Shown here one piece after another: positions 37,245 through 49,329 of a DNA stretch of 64,000 bases. Under the pieces are notes generated by a model. The model saw only the letters and a program-made list of their open reading frames with translations. It was not told the origin of the DNA and ran no database searches. The stretch comes from Carettochelys insculpta (Eukaryota; Chordata; Testudines; Carettochelyidae). The DNA lies in contig NC_134138.1 of the NCBI RefSeq assembly GCF_033958435.1, positions 80,710,298-80,774,297 of the forward strand, given 5' to 3'. A program made the position numbers and the translations under genes. How positions within the stretch are numbered: position 1 is the first letter of the stretch; each line of letters starts with the position of its first letter.

Positions 37245-37860
37245 CACTTGAAGAAGAATGTTACTAAATACACATCTTGCATACCGCATGCAAATCTGGT
37301 CACCCCATCTCAAAAAAGACATTGGAATTACAAATTTAGCAGAGAGGAGCAAAATAATGTTTTGGAGTATGAAATACCTTCCATATGAGGAGAGGTTATT
37401 AAAACTGGGATATTTCAACTTGAATGAGATTACTTAGGTGGGATATAATAGAGATCTATGAAATAATGATGGGTGTGGAAAAAGGCAGCATGTTTAAAAC
37501 AAACAAAAGGAAGCATTTCTTCATACAACACACAGTCAGTCAATCTGTGGAACTTTTTGCCAGGGAAGTTGCAAATATCAAGATTATAACAGAGTCAAAA
37601 AAAAAAAAACTGGATAAACTCACAGAAGATAGGTCCATCAATAGCTCTTAGCCAGGATGGGAGGGATGCAAAGCCTTGCCCTGAAGTGTCCCTAGTCTGT
37701 TTGCAAGAAGCTGGGAATGGGCAACGGGGGTTGGATTACTTGACGATTACCTATTCTGCACATCCACTCACTTGGCATTGGCTACTGTTTGAAGATGGGA
37801 TACACGATGAGATGGACCTTTGGTCTGACACAGTATGTCCATTCTTACTACCTGTTTGGG
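37245..37860 (+). mobile_element. CR1/L3-type LINE 3' end
   Basis: The plus-strand pieces translate in shifting frames to 'IWSPHLKKDIG', then a 'TQSVNLWNFLPGK' block typical of the LINE ORF2 C-terminus ('RVVNQWNSLP' type). The UTR follows, with 'gggatggagg'-like and 'tggacctttggtctgacaca' plus 'gtatgtccattcttac'. It is heavily broken and 5'-truncated. Confidence 0.7.
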
Positions 37861-38894
37861 GAGGGGCATTAACATGGATACAAGTGGTGGTGTGGCCTGG
37901 GACATTACAGCAGATGTTGGTTTTCCCCTCTTATCCCTCCTGTTTCTATTCAAATTATTTGACCTATAGTATCAAGAGGTCTTTTTGACTTTCTACAACA
38001 ATAAAAAAAAAAGACATTTGAAGTCTCTTCTAGGATCACTTGTGAATTTATGGTTTTGGACTCTTTCCTGGAATCTCCAAGGCAAGAGGAACCTGTTGTT
38101 CCCTCTGTGTGCTCTCCTACAGTCTTTTCAATTGCTTCACATCACAGTTAACTTCAGCAAAACTTTCTGAGAGCAAATACTTAATTTGCATGGAGTTGCC
38201 ACACAAGAGTAAAAGCCAAAGATGCCTGTTAGCAACCATATTAAAGGAAAGTGACCTTCCAGAAAATTTTACACCATCCAAAACTGTATGCACCACAAAG
38301 ACACTTGATTCAGCTTCTTAATCACTAATTTTTACCTTTTTTATCTTAAGATGGGCAAGATGCCCCTGAACATTATGTTACCATAACTCTTGCAAACCAA
38401 ATATATGTTTGCAATAACAGATTCAATAGTCAGAGTTGCTATGACATAAGATTTCAGATTTCCAATTCCCCACATACCTAGAGAAGAAAAACAATGTATC
38501 TGGAAAAAGGGACAATAGTATTCTTTCCAGGGATAAAATAAGCATTTTTTTTAAAATTTACAAACCTGCAATATATCTTGCTGCATATGGTAAAATTTGG
38601 TGGAGAGTTTGTGTTCCTGTTCTCCTAAGTAGGACAGCAAGGTCCTCTGAACATATCAAAAGAATTTAAGCATCCTTTGAAACAAAAAAAAAGGAAGACA
38701 CCCAGGGGGAGATCTGCTAGAGTCGTTTGTTCCTCCTCATTTTCCAGCATATAAGCCACCTTTTAAACATGAATTTTTTAAATACAAGTTGAAAAATTTA
38801 CCAGGAGTTTCTTAATCCGCCTCCTTCTTCCCTCTCCTTTCTCTAAAACATTGGCTTTCCATTTGCAAACCCCTAAAAAAATTTGACTTTGAAA

Positions 38895-38955
38895 AATCTT
38901 AGACATAGTTTGTGCAAGGGTCTGCAATCACAGGTTGAAAACCACTGCTTTAAAC
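38895..38955. mobile_element. hAT element right end (tentative)
   Basis: 'caggttgaaaaccactgctt' is the complement of the common hAT end CAGTGGTTTTCAACCTG. The left end is not clear, although 'ttggctttccatttgcaaac' at 38850 may be part of it. Confidence 0.4.
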
Positions 38956-41900
38956 AAGAGATGGCATAGGGGCTTATGTACATGGATTCCCTATATCTCA
39001 AGAGCCTAAATATGATGAGCTTGCGTCTTGCTTTTAACTTGAAAAGGGGAAGGGGCAGAGGAAAGAACAACAGGGCAGGGATGTATAACTCATGTCTCCT
39101 ATCATATCTGTAGACTCTTACCAAAACTATGAAAACTTGATCCAAATCCGTGTCTTTGTTGCCTGCAGCTGATCTGCTCATACAACCACTGGCAAAACAA
39201 AATGGCAGAAAGCTAAGGAAGAGAAGGCCCCATAGAAGCAGAGACCACAGCAGCAGCTTTAACTGAGGCTAGGTAGAGCAAAGTATACCTCAGCATCCCC
39301 TGACCTTGCTCTGACAGACTAGAAACTGAGGCCTGAGCTCTTTAACTCTGACAAACTTGTCTGCCAATTTGTCTCCCATAGGTTTGCACATAAACACCAG
39401 ACTGATTCCAGAGCCAAACTAAGACAAGACACCAATCTGACTTCTCTCTAGTCAGGCACAGCTATGTCCTGTTAGACAATCCCAACCAGGCAATAACTAG
39501 TAATTTACAGTTAAGATTGAGAATCTTTTTGTTTAGATAAAAAGAATTTCTTCTCAAAAAGCTACCTGCTCCCACCAATAATATGTATCATCTGGCATGA
39601 TTAACAAGGCAGGCAGAATCAGTCTATTTTCAACCAACCTTCAGTCTTTGACAAACTTATGGATTATGCATCAATGAGGGCTGCCAGCCCAGCCATCAGC
39701 AAACAGAGCAGTTTTTTTCCCCAAATGATGCATCCAGGCTGTAGCTGTGATCTGCTTCAGTAATGTTCTCTTAGTCCAGGAATAAATTATCACGTGAAAT
39801 GTTACTTAGTGTTTGTAATTCCAGTATTTTACCAAATCAGGATGTTCAGAGGTATTAGACTCTAGCAGCGAAGCTTTCATACTATTTGTACCTATATGCG
39901 AGGAAAACAGCTCCAATTAGTTAACATAAGACAGCTCCTTTTGCCACTTTGGCATTTTATTTTATATTCAGGGCCACTGCTGGTCTTGTATGATGGAACT
40001 TGTTTGCGCTTTACTATATGAAAATGCAAGGCACCCTAGTGTACTATGCTGAACTATCCACTTTAATTTCTACTCATAAGTGAAATTACATTTTTTTTGC
40101 CATTTTGTGGGCTTGACTGGTCTTCATTGTCTTTCTTTCCAAACAACTGCGTTCACACACAAATCTGGAATACTAAGAATGTTAGCTTTTTAAAAAATAT
40201 AGTTACATTTGCCATCAAAAACCTAAATTTAATTTGATGTTAATTTTGATTCCAAAATTTAATTGTGCTTCTAAAATTTCTGCTGCGTAAACAATCTTGT
40301 TTTTAAGTAGGGGATGAAGATTATTCCAAGGCCATGATCTGACTACTTCCCCCCTGCAACTGCAAGTGAGTACTTTTCTTTTCCCCACTCAGAACTCAGG
40401 GTCTATTTTTCATACTGCTTAGGGAAATGATCCTGCAACATCAACATTCCAGGCACAGAGCCCTCCAGAAAGCAAGCACACTTAAATTCCTCCTAAGGCT
40501 GGTGCACTTCAGTTTCTCCTGAGAGTAGGTGCTGATCAGAAGGCCAGCCAATCAAATGCAAAGCCACCAAAGGGAGAGAAGTAGCGCTGCAACAGAAAAA
40601 GGCAAACAACAACATAGATTCCAGTTCTTAAGAGTATTGATCTGGGTAAGCCAAAGGCGCACATAGGGGCCATGATAACATGAGCTAACCCTGAAACTAA
40701 TAATCTACACAGTGCTAAGGAAACCAAACCATTATAACTGGGCAACTCCAGACAAGAATGAAAAAAACATCTGTAGGGGAAGCAAGAGGAATTACTTCCT
40801 AACACATCACACTTAGCTTCAGACTCACAAAAAATGAACATAAAGAAACATATCTGTTTTTGAATTTTGAATAACCACAAAATTTGAATTCATATGCTCA
40901 AGACACTGCTATACCATCTACTTCAATTGTTATCTCATGCAACACTGAATACCAGTCAGGAGAAATTTCAGCAAACTACACTTACAGATACACAAAGTCT
41001 AGGCTCTTCTCCATTACGAAAACATGGAGAGAAGGTTTTTTTCAATACAGGTACATTGTATTTGAATACTGACTGAAAATTTCTATCTGTATGCCCTCAC
41101 CTAAGATTAAGAAAAATACTGGAAAAAGACCAGAACACAGCAAAGTCAAATAGGCTGATTGTTTTTATAAGGAAGTCCCACTTCTATAACTTTTGGACAG
41201 ATGTATCACCTTGGTATTTTTGTTTTGTCTGAGAACATTCAGTACATTCTACAAATTCCCCTTCACATATCACAGTACTGTTGCTGTAAATTGTAGTTTT
41301 AGCGGCACCTTTCCTACTTACACAGATTATCACTGTAACATACGTGGGGGAAAACAGTGCCCACGTCAGCTAGTAAATACTAAAATTACGAGAAGCAAAG
41401 TTGGGTGCACGAGGTAAGCATTTTCAGTATGTATTCTCTCGTTAAATCAGAATTACAAATCTATCCCCATTAGCAGTTCTTCTGAGTAACCAAAATAAAT
41501 AAGAAATAAGAAAATTGTTGTGTGATTGTCTAAGCAAAGTACTATATTAAGAGTTTAAAGAAGATGTCAGTGTTCTCCCTTATCATGCTAAACAGAAAAT
41601 TGAGTATAAACAAAACTGTGAAAGGCATATATATTTTAAAACTACCATACTCATTTAATAATTCTTTTCATTTAATTCTTTAATAATTATGCATCTGCCT
41701 GAGTGTACATGCAGGTTACTATTTTTCTGAAATAGAGCCAGGAAGAAAATCTTTCTGTGCAAAAATTAATGGATATAGCACTGAAATTGAAATGTAAGTT
41801 TCAATATTTAAGCTCCCCGCCACATGTAAATACATCTGGATTTATTTCATTGTCAGACGATGTACAGGAATTTCATATGAAAAAAGATATCTTGTACCTG

Positions 41901-42289
41901 CCTAAGAAATAATGGAAACCTGTGTTTATCTGATCTAATTGGGACCAGGACCTGATCAGATAGATAATAAAAAAATTTGAATGATCAGAAGAATGGAAAA
42001 ATTGAGATTTCTATCTGTTATTTTAAGGTCCAGCATTACTTTTAAACTAGCTAACGCCTCTCAGAAAATTATTAAAGCATACCTCCCTTCTTATTTACTT
42101 AACTGAACATACATACCCTTATTCTAAGAACTGTCTACAACAGTGCTTCTTGACCATTCTGTTGTAATTGCCTGGTGCCCCACACCACCTTGGACCTCAT
42201 GAAGATACGTTACATGCTTCTGCCCAGGACAACAGGGCTCTAGCTGTCAGCCCAGGTCACCAGGATTCTGGTTGTCAGCTGGGGGCCTG

Positions 42290-42394
42290 CCATTTGGTGC
42301 TGAAGTGTCAATTTTCTGTATTCCTCTGGGCGCTGGTGGTTCAGTTAATAGAGAGAGCCTGATAATGGACGTTTGGATAAACAGAGTTCTACTG
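42290..42394. mobile_element. pogo/Tigger-like right end
   Basis: 'tttggataaacagagttcta' followed by CTG and TA at 42395-42396 matches the right end of the element at 5568-5754. The left end cannot be placed. Confidence 0.5.
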
Positions 42395-42665
42395 TAACTC
42401 CGTTCTGACTTCAGCTCTAAATCTCACCTATTCCCTGCAGCCTGACTTAAAACAATCATGGAAAGAGGATATAATTATTTCTGTATGGCATTTTAAATCA
42501 TTGATAATGGTGTTAAATGTAAAGAGCTGGAGTTCAAGATCTAGTGCTTTTTTCACTGTTTTCAGAACAGAAAATTATTTTTTAAAAAATTTTAGTTTGC
42601 CAGTTACCAGATGAGAGAGAATCTGAGTAAGTTTTTCTTTAACATTTTAACTGTTAAAAAATTAA

Positions 42666-42970
42666 TCCTGGGCTATGTCCAGACTGCGGAGAACTGTTAA
42701 CAAAAGATACACAAACTGTGTACCACAATTTGAGTATCTTTTGCCAACATTTCTGTTGAGAGAAGCTTTTCCAACATTTGGCCTGTCCACATGGGACCAA
42801 ATATCCAAAAAAAAAATCCATGTATGTCTAGATATCCCTTCTTCCTGGTGGAACAAGATGTATAGATATTTTGACAGAACACTCCCAACCGGCACATCTC
42901 TTGTGAGAGGTCTGGAGTCTGGACGAGCACCCTATTGACAATACTTCTGCAGACAGAAGTTTTGTCGATA
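42666..42970. mobile_element. MITE related to 30440 element
   Basis: The left end 'gggctatgtccagactgcgg' and right end 'gaagcctgcagtcttggcat' are weakly inverted. Internal 'ttttgtcgatagaag' and 'tctgcagacagaag' words resemble those at 30440-30675. No coding content. Confidence 0.5.
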
Positions 42971-43063
42971 GAAGCCTGCAGTCTTGGCATTTCCTTATAG
43001 TAGATTCTAGTGTTTTTCATAAATGATAGTTAATTATAATATTTTCAGTTGAAAATTTTCCTC

Positions 43064-43079
43064 AAAAAAAAAAAAAAAA
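43064..43079 (-). promoter_or_regulatory. SPIDR: T16 tract just downstream of a SPIDR 5' splice site
   Basis: On the transcribed strand this is a run of 16 T starting at intron position +10 after the donor GAG|GTAGATTAC. U-rich tracts immediately after weak donors are known binding sites for TIA1/TIAR, which help U1 recruitment. That role here is inference. The run could also be a slippage-prone homopolymer of no consequence. Confidence 0.4.
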
Positions 43080-43088
43080 GTAATCTAC

Positions 43089-43345
43089 CTCAGTAATTTC
43101 CTCTTCTTTGCAGAATCTTCTGGAGTCCTTGAGGTCTTATCAGATTGTTTCTTAGGTGTCTGCAGAAGGGCCTGTGCAGATTTTAGCCAGTCACTTGCAG
43201 ATCTGCCCATAGCCTGTGCCAGATCTGTTTCAGAATTTGATTCTAGCTTTCTCCTAAAATCAAAATTAGAAGAGTCTGCATCCACCTGACCTTCTTCCAC
43301 ATTTTCACTGTCAGACGAATATTCAGAAATTTCTGAAGAAACTGT
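43089..43345 (-). CDS. SPIDR: SPIDR coding exon (first visible)
   Basis: The 257 bp exon follows the acceptor TTCATATCTCCAG, starts in phase 0 and ends with two bases of an arginine codon at the donor CTGAG|GTAGAT. The peptide opens with an acidic serine-rich segment 'SSEISEYSSDSENVEEGQVD', continues through 'QAMGRSASDWLKSAQALLQT', and ends with 'SRTPEDSAKKRKLLR'. The start and end match human SPIDR as recalled (ILEYSSDSEKED and FPRTPENSAKKKLLRGG). The middle is more divergent, as expected for a disordered scaffold region. Two TP dipeptides flanked by lysines and a KKRK cluster could be phosphorylation and nuclear-import signals. Confidence 0.92.
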
Positions 43346-43733
43346 CTGGAGATATGAAAACAAGAACAAACACACCATCAAGTCTGAACACGCAGTGATA
43401 TAAGTACATTTATTTTTGGGCTGCAGATTTTCAAATTAAGGAAAATAACTGACGCCAATAATCTAAAGATCTCTTTGAATATTTAGCTGTGTTGAAATAC
43501 TAGTTAAGTCAGCTTTGTTCTTAAGAGACTTAACGCTGCCACCTTAGGAATCATCATTTCCAGCTCAGAAAATGAACATATTTCCTTTTAAGTAATGTTT
43601 TTATAAACTTCTATACAAAATGTCATGGCAGAGGATGCCATGGAACATTAAAGCCTGTAACTTTCTACAAAAGCTGACTCATGGGCCTTGTTTACACTAC
43701 AGTTTTTCTCAAATTCTCTGATAACTGCTCTAA

Positions 43734-44032
43734 GGCTGGGTCTACATGGCGCTCCGCCCAGTGTTGCTGCCAGCAGAGCTATGCAAAATGAGTTTCTCGG
43801 GATTGTAAATGGCATGTGCATACTGCCGAAACTCATTACCCCGTGAGAGTTCAGCATCGGCAGAAGGGGGTCGCCAGTCCCTTTTGCCTCAAACGTTTGG
43901 CACCCCCTTCTGCTAATGCTGAACTCTTGTGGGAGTGTGGTGACGAGTTTCAGGAGCATGCAATCTGGAGAAGCTCATTTTGAATAGCTCTGCCAGCAGC
44001 AGGGCTGGGTGGAGTGCTGTGTGGGCATAGCC
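43734..44032. mobile_element. Harbinger-like palindromic MITE
   Basis: Terminal inverted repeats of about 28 bp start GGCTGGGTCTACATGGCGCT on the left and, inverted, GGCTATGCCCACACAGCACT on the right. TAA on both sides (43731-43733 and 44033-44035) fits the TWA target duplication of PIF/Harbinger elements. The interior is also self-complementary ('agagttcagcatcggcagaa' against 'ttctgctaatgctgaactct'). No transposase. Confidence 0.8.
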
Positions 44033-44039
44033 TAAGACA

Positions 44040-46260
44040 GGTTACAGATCACTATACTAAAATTGCTGTGGGCTGGTCTACACTAGTCATCCTTCCACAC
44101 TGGCACAGTTTGACAAAAGAACTCCTCAGTGTAGAGTTCAGATGTGACTCAATCATCTTCGCCATTACCAGCCTGTCTGGCTTTTTGAAAGTATTATCTT
44201 CACTATGCAAAAAGGGAACTGAGAAATAGAGAGGGTGTTACGGTCAAATATTCATTAGGTAACAGTGCCTTTGACCACAGAGTATCTTTTCCCCCTGGAG
44301 CCACAAGGCATGCAAAATCTCCCATGAAGACTTCAAATCATTGATGCCATCAAGATAACTGGGGTTAGTGCATCTTCTCTAGAAGGTAGCACTATCATTG
44401 GTCAATAATTAACCTAGTTATTTAGAATAAAACATTGTACTTAACTGTGTATTTGAAAAAGTTCTCAACTTTTTCTCTAATGCAAGATTAGTTTAAATCA
44501 TGAGATGCCTGGTTAATGTTAAAAGAACGCTCATATGCTATCAAAAAGGTAAGAGTTAGAAGGATATCTAAAAAATGGTAAAAAAATGTATTTAACCTCA
44601 CTTCCCTCAAAAAAGCAGATTAATATTAAACACAACAACTAACAACATTATATTTTAGCAAACATTGTTTCTTTGAGGAAAATGTTTTCCTCCTGGAAGT
44701 GTAACCAGATACAAAAACAAGTCTTATACAGCAAAAAGTTAGTACATCAGCTTTTTACTTTTAGCTAACTCAGACATATTCTTTTGCTTTTGAAGACATT
44801 GAGTTTGCTCAAATAAATGGCTGAAGATCCATCAAATGAAAAACAAAAACGGGCTGCAAACATGAATTACTTTATGCATACAGATCCTAAATAAGGAAAG
44901 CCATCGAATATATTCTCAACTCTAAGGGTATACATTAGTCCAGTTGAATTCAATAGGAATTAAACACATACTTTGTATGTGTCTTTGCTCTGAATCAGTG
45001 TAATTCTTTTATTGGAATATTTACCATACACAGACTAAAGCAATCAAATTTCCTAAAAAATCCCATATTGTGGGTTATTTTTTTTTTTGGAGAGAGAGAA
45101 AGTTGCGGAAGTGAAGACGCCTCCATCTTGCATTTGTGTACTGCAGTTTTCTTTGCCATTGTCAATCACTGGAGATACAATCCAATAAGCAAATTGCTGT
45201 TACAGATTTTGCACATATGATTTTTTTTTCTTGTCATGGTCTCATATGCCCACCCAATGAACTACCAATACCAACTGACACAATGTTTTTGTTTTACATT
45301 CAGTTGTCTTGTCTCATTTCTTAGGTTCATTTGTAAATCATTATTAAACAACAAAATAATTGTCTAGCATGAATTAGAACTCTGCATGGCTTGAAAACTT
45401 GTTTCTCTCATCAACAAAAGGACCTACTAAAGGATCTGAATTTACCACCTTATCTGTTTAGCATGAATTATGGCTTACAAGACTGGTCCCAAACTTTTTA
45501 CGTTGTGGACCCCTTTACCCATTATGTAATCTGTCCAGGCCTTGCCTGGGAGAATGGTAGAGCTCTCCGTGGATACAGAAATGTGGATCCACATCCACCA
45601 AGCTAACTCATCATTAGATCCACAATCTGCATTTTACTTACATCTGCATAGCAGACCATCTACAGGGGATGGGGAGAAGGAGCACAGATGAGCAAGGGTC
45701 CTGCAGGGAAGAGACAGGCAGCATGAAAGCAGGGTGTGGGGGTAAAGGGCAACAGGATGTGAGGGTAAGGGCAGCGTGGGATCAGGGTGAAGATCTCAAG
45801 AGACAGTGGAAGAGAGGGGGAAGGCACAGCATCAGCTCTAGCCCGTCTCACAGAGCTGGGCCCTCCCTGCTCAGAGCAAGGAAGCTCACTGCTTTGCAGT
45901 CAGTCCTCTTCCTCTTCCAGAAATGACTCGCCTCCATCATGAGTGCTCCCAGCTGCACTATTACATTCATGAAGTTATGTTATATTTATCAATATGGGAA
46001 ACTAAAGTCTACTGTTTTCCTGTAAGAGGACAGAAATAAAATGTAAGGTATAATTTCATTTTCCAGGCTGAGTCTCCTCTTCTGATACCAAAAGTGAAGC
46101 ACTCAATGTCAGTTGGAATAATACTCCCAGAAAACAGCCTAGGATTACTCCTGCTCATACCAGGTCTGTACTTCCACTCTCCTCAGGGAAGACTGAGGTG
46201 ATTCTAATGGGTATGGGGAAGCAGCTGGAGGAAAGGGGGAGGTGAAGTAGAAGTCCCTTT
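44040..46260. other. non-coding stretch upstream of the first visible SPIDR exon
   Basis: Mostly unassigned. 'ggtcccaaactttttacgtt' followed by 'gtggacccct' at 45484-45514 looks like a hAT left end. A G-rich block lies at 45660-45830. No exon is recognised. Confidence 0.35.
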
Positions 46261-46261
46261 G

Positions 46262-46590
46262 ACCAGGGCTGCCTCAACCCAATAGGCAAACTAGGCAGTC
46301 ACCTAGGTTGCCTGGCTTTCAGAGGTGCTTATTTAGACAGAAGAGATTTTTCTTCTTTCTTTAAAGATATATATTAATATGTTATCTCTTACATAAAAAA
46401 GTATCAAATATTGTACTTGTAAAACAGTGTATCATTGCCATATCAAACGCTGACTTATATTATTTATTTCACATCGTGGAGCATGACTGTGCATGCAGAT
46501 ACAGTTAAAATGTATCACTGCATGGCTTCAAAAGAGCACCACCTGAGCTTGCTGCCTGGGGGCGGGGTCTGGTAGTTGAGTCAGTCACAG
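46262..46590. repeat. possible dispersed repeat
   Basis: The left part 'aggcaaactaggcagtcacc' 'taggttgcctgg' and right part 'gagcttgctgcctgggggcg' look like the arms of one interspersed element with an AT-rich centre. Family and boundaries are not known. Confidence 0.3.
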
Positions 46591-47093
46591 CAGCCCCATG
46601 TTGGCCAGTCATACAGTTGAGTCAGTGTTGCTCACTGCTTATTGGAGGTGACATTCTGCTGCCCACAACAGCTGTTCTGCCATGTTATGAGCTGTGATCC
46701 TGAAGATGCCGTGCCCATAAAGAATTTGTATTGTGTGAGATTTAAAGCTTCTTACTAAACTTTTCAACATGATTGTAAAAGGAGAATCACAAGTACTTCT
46801 AAGATTAAGACTGTATGTATACTGGAGACTTTCACTGTTAAACTAATAGTAAAGCCCTGATTTTTGAACACTTGACTACTAATATTAACAAATACCACTT
46901 TAAAATATACATTCATTTCTAAATGTAATAATGCTCTGTAATAATAGAAATTCTAGCCTTTTGTTTAATTTTTAAATAGTTTTAAGTGAATGCTGAAATG
47001 ATTAAATAAATTAGAGCACTTACCAGAAACACAGTGTGCACCTCAAAACAGTTAAAACTTTAAAGTGGCATCTACTGGGAGGTTATCCTATAC

Positions 47094-48181
47094 CAGGGGT
47101 CAGCAACCAAAAGAGCAAGAAAAGCCATTTTTGGTAAAAAACTCAATAATTCAAAAGCCACGGTGCAGGTGAATATGACATAGTCCTTAACAAATAACAT
47201 CAAACCATATTTTTTGTAACCTACATTTAAGGGCAGTGCATATACAATGATTCTATTTTCTCACGCTTTACATGTGTTTGTACCACTGTCTTCCTGACTT
47301 TCACTCCTGAACCTTTTCTCTCTCTCTCTCTCTGGATGATGCTAGATTCTGATCAATTTTGGTTTTGGTTTTGAAATCACTGGACAGCTGCTCTGATACT
47401 TTGACAAAGCACTCCTTTACATATTTGCCATCTGTGAACAGTTTCTTCATTTCACGATCTCCTGAGTTGCCACAAAACTAGCCACAGGTATGCTGCTTGG
47501 TGATTTCACGCCCTTAGTGAATGTGTTCTTACTGTGCTCTGCTTTGCGTAGCAGCTCCTCCATGGTCATTTTTCTAGCATCTCCAGCTGGATATCATTTG
47601 GCAAAAATGGTGTTTTTTTAGAAAATGCCACCTGAGGTTGCATTTTTTGCTGTTGTGCAAATGAGACACAAAGGGACCCCTGCCGAACTTGATACACACG
47701 AGAAGGATTGGGTCCATTTAGTTTGAAAGTCTGTTTTCATCTTCGATTTTCCTCTTTTTTGAAGCCATTCCAGCCCACTTTAATTATGCCAATTTTACTT
47801 CACTTTTAATTTCAGTTTTCTTTCTTAAAATGGGTGTTGCCCTTCAAAACATGAATGCCAGAAACTTCCTTTTCCTTTTGAGAATCAAAACTATTAGCAA
47901 CGCAATCAAAACACCAATACAGTATCATATCCCACAATGAACTGCACATATTAAAGGGGGAGTTATCCAGCATTTCAAAAATCACACACAGTTTGCTATT
48001 TAGATATGAGTTGTTCATTGAAGGGCTTTTAGATATTCACCATTTATCAAAAATAATCAGAAGGTGGTTTTTTTTTGTTTGTTTATTTGTTTTAAACTTT
48101 GCAATTATAGCATCAGGAGCCACAGAAAAAAGTCCTTAAAGAGCCACATGCAGCTCCGGAGCTGCAGGTTGCAGATCTCTG
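47094..48181. mobile_element. hAT (Charlie-like) DNA transposon
   Basis: The left end CAGGGGTCAGCAACC and right end GGTTGCAGATCTCTG are inverted repeats. They are flanked by 8 bp duplications TCCTATAC (47086-47093) and CCCTATAC (48182-48189) with one mismatch. The length of 1088 bp is too short for a full transposase, but a fragment is present. Near both ends are 'gagcaagaaaagccattttt' and 'gagccacatgcagctccgga', as in hAT elements that carry reiterated 'agccacatg' words. Confidence 0.82.
47280..47770 (-). pseudogene. hAT transposase N-terminal remnant
   Basis: On the minus strand, short broken frames give 'KKRKIEDENRLSN', a C-x2-C type 'LCLICTTAKN', 'TMEELLRKAEHSKNTFTKG' and 'PVASFVATQEIV'. 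This order (basic start, BED-like cysteines, then helices) resembles Charlie-type transposases and their GTF2IRD2-like host derivatives. There are multiple stops and frame changes and the catalytic half is missing. Confidence 0.5.
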
Positions 48182-48959
48182 CCCTATACAGTATAATTCT
48201 GTTAGGATTGGTGAAAAGTAGGAAAAAAAACAGTAAAATATTTATTTTTATTTTTACATTGTTTATTTAGAATTCCAAGTAAATAAAGATAAAATTTCAT
48301 TCTAGACTTCACACTTTTCTCTATATTGAATGACGGAAGTCATAGTTCACATAAGGCACAAAAACCCTTGGGCCTGCCTTTGACTGTGCAAGTGCATTAA
48401 GTACTACAGTGCACAATTTAGAAACAATTCTAGCCCCCATGCACTGTTAAATGGTCACCATACAGCAATAACCCAGTTAGCTTTTCAACCGCTTGCATCC
48501 ACTTAGGAGGTTATCACCTTTTTTAGATTATAATAGGTCCATGATTTCTTTAAGGTGTGACCACATCTAACCATTCAGAGACTGAAGCTGGTGCACAATA
48601 CAGTGCAGCAGATTGCTTACTGAGCAGAACATCTTGCTGGAAGCACATGGCACCAATGCTGGGATTGACTGCCCCCGGTCTCCAGGTTAAGGTGAGCAGA
48701 GGTGTTTGAGCTGAATCCCTCTTGACCTAGAAGAGGTACTTGAATGGGCAGGAAGAAAGCTCTTCAGTTTTCTCCCATTTGCTCCAAAATAGCACCAAAT
48801 TGGTTACCTTGTAGGAATGCCACAAAAATATGTTTGATAGGCTTTTCTTAAGAGGGCTGAGGGTATGCTTCCCACAACTATGAAGGAGCACAAAAAAACA
48901 TTTTTTTAAGTGGCTTGCTGGAAGAGCTCCTCTCAATTATTAATTTTATGGTGCTGGGG

Positions 48960-49325
48960 TTCTGCTTTATGCAAAGATTAAAACTCTTTTATAGCCTCTT
49001 TTAAAAGAGATGGGATACTAGGTAGGAAGGGCTCCGTGTCAGGAAGGAATTTTACCATGGGTCAGATTGGCTGAGACCATGGAGGTGTTCTGCCTTCCTC
49101 TGCAGCAGGACCACAGGTCACTTGCAGGTTTAAACTAGTATAAATAGTGAATTCTATGGAATATGAAGCCTCTACATCATGATTTGAAGACTTCAGTAAC
49201 TCAGACAGAGATTGGGGTCTATTACAGGATTAGGTTGCTGAAGTCCTGTGGCCTTGAAGGTGCAAGAGGCCAGACTAAATGATCACAATGTTCCCTCCTG
49301 GCCTTAATAAGTATGAGTCTATTTA
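48960..49325 (+). mobile_element. CR1-type LINE 3' UTR
   Basis: 'gaattttaccatgggtcaga' and 'ggccagactaaatgatcaca', then 'tgttccctcctggccttaat', read as the plus-strand 3' end of a CR1-family element. No coding remnants. Confidence 0.7.
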
Positions 49326-49329
49326 AATC

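Larger units (their letters stand above)
34267..43088 (-). other. SPIDR: SPIDR intron, about 8.8 kb
   Basis: The intron runs from the donor CTGAG|GTAGAT to the acceptor TTATTCTCTTCAG. It contains a DIRS relic, a CR1 end, hAT and pogo-like ends and a MITE. The stretch 38960-42290 shows nothing else I can name. Confidence 0.8.
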
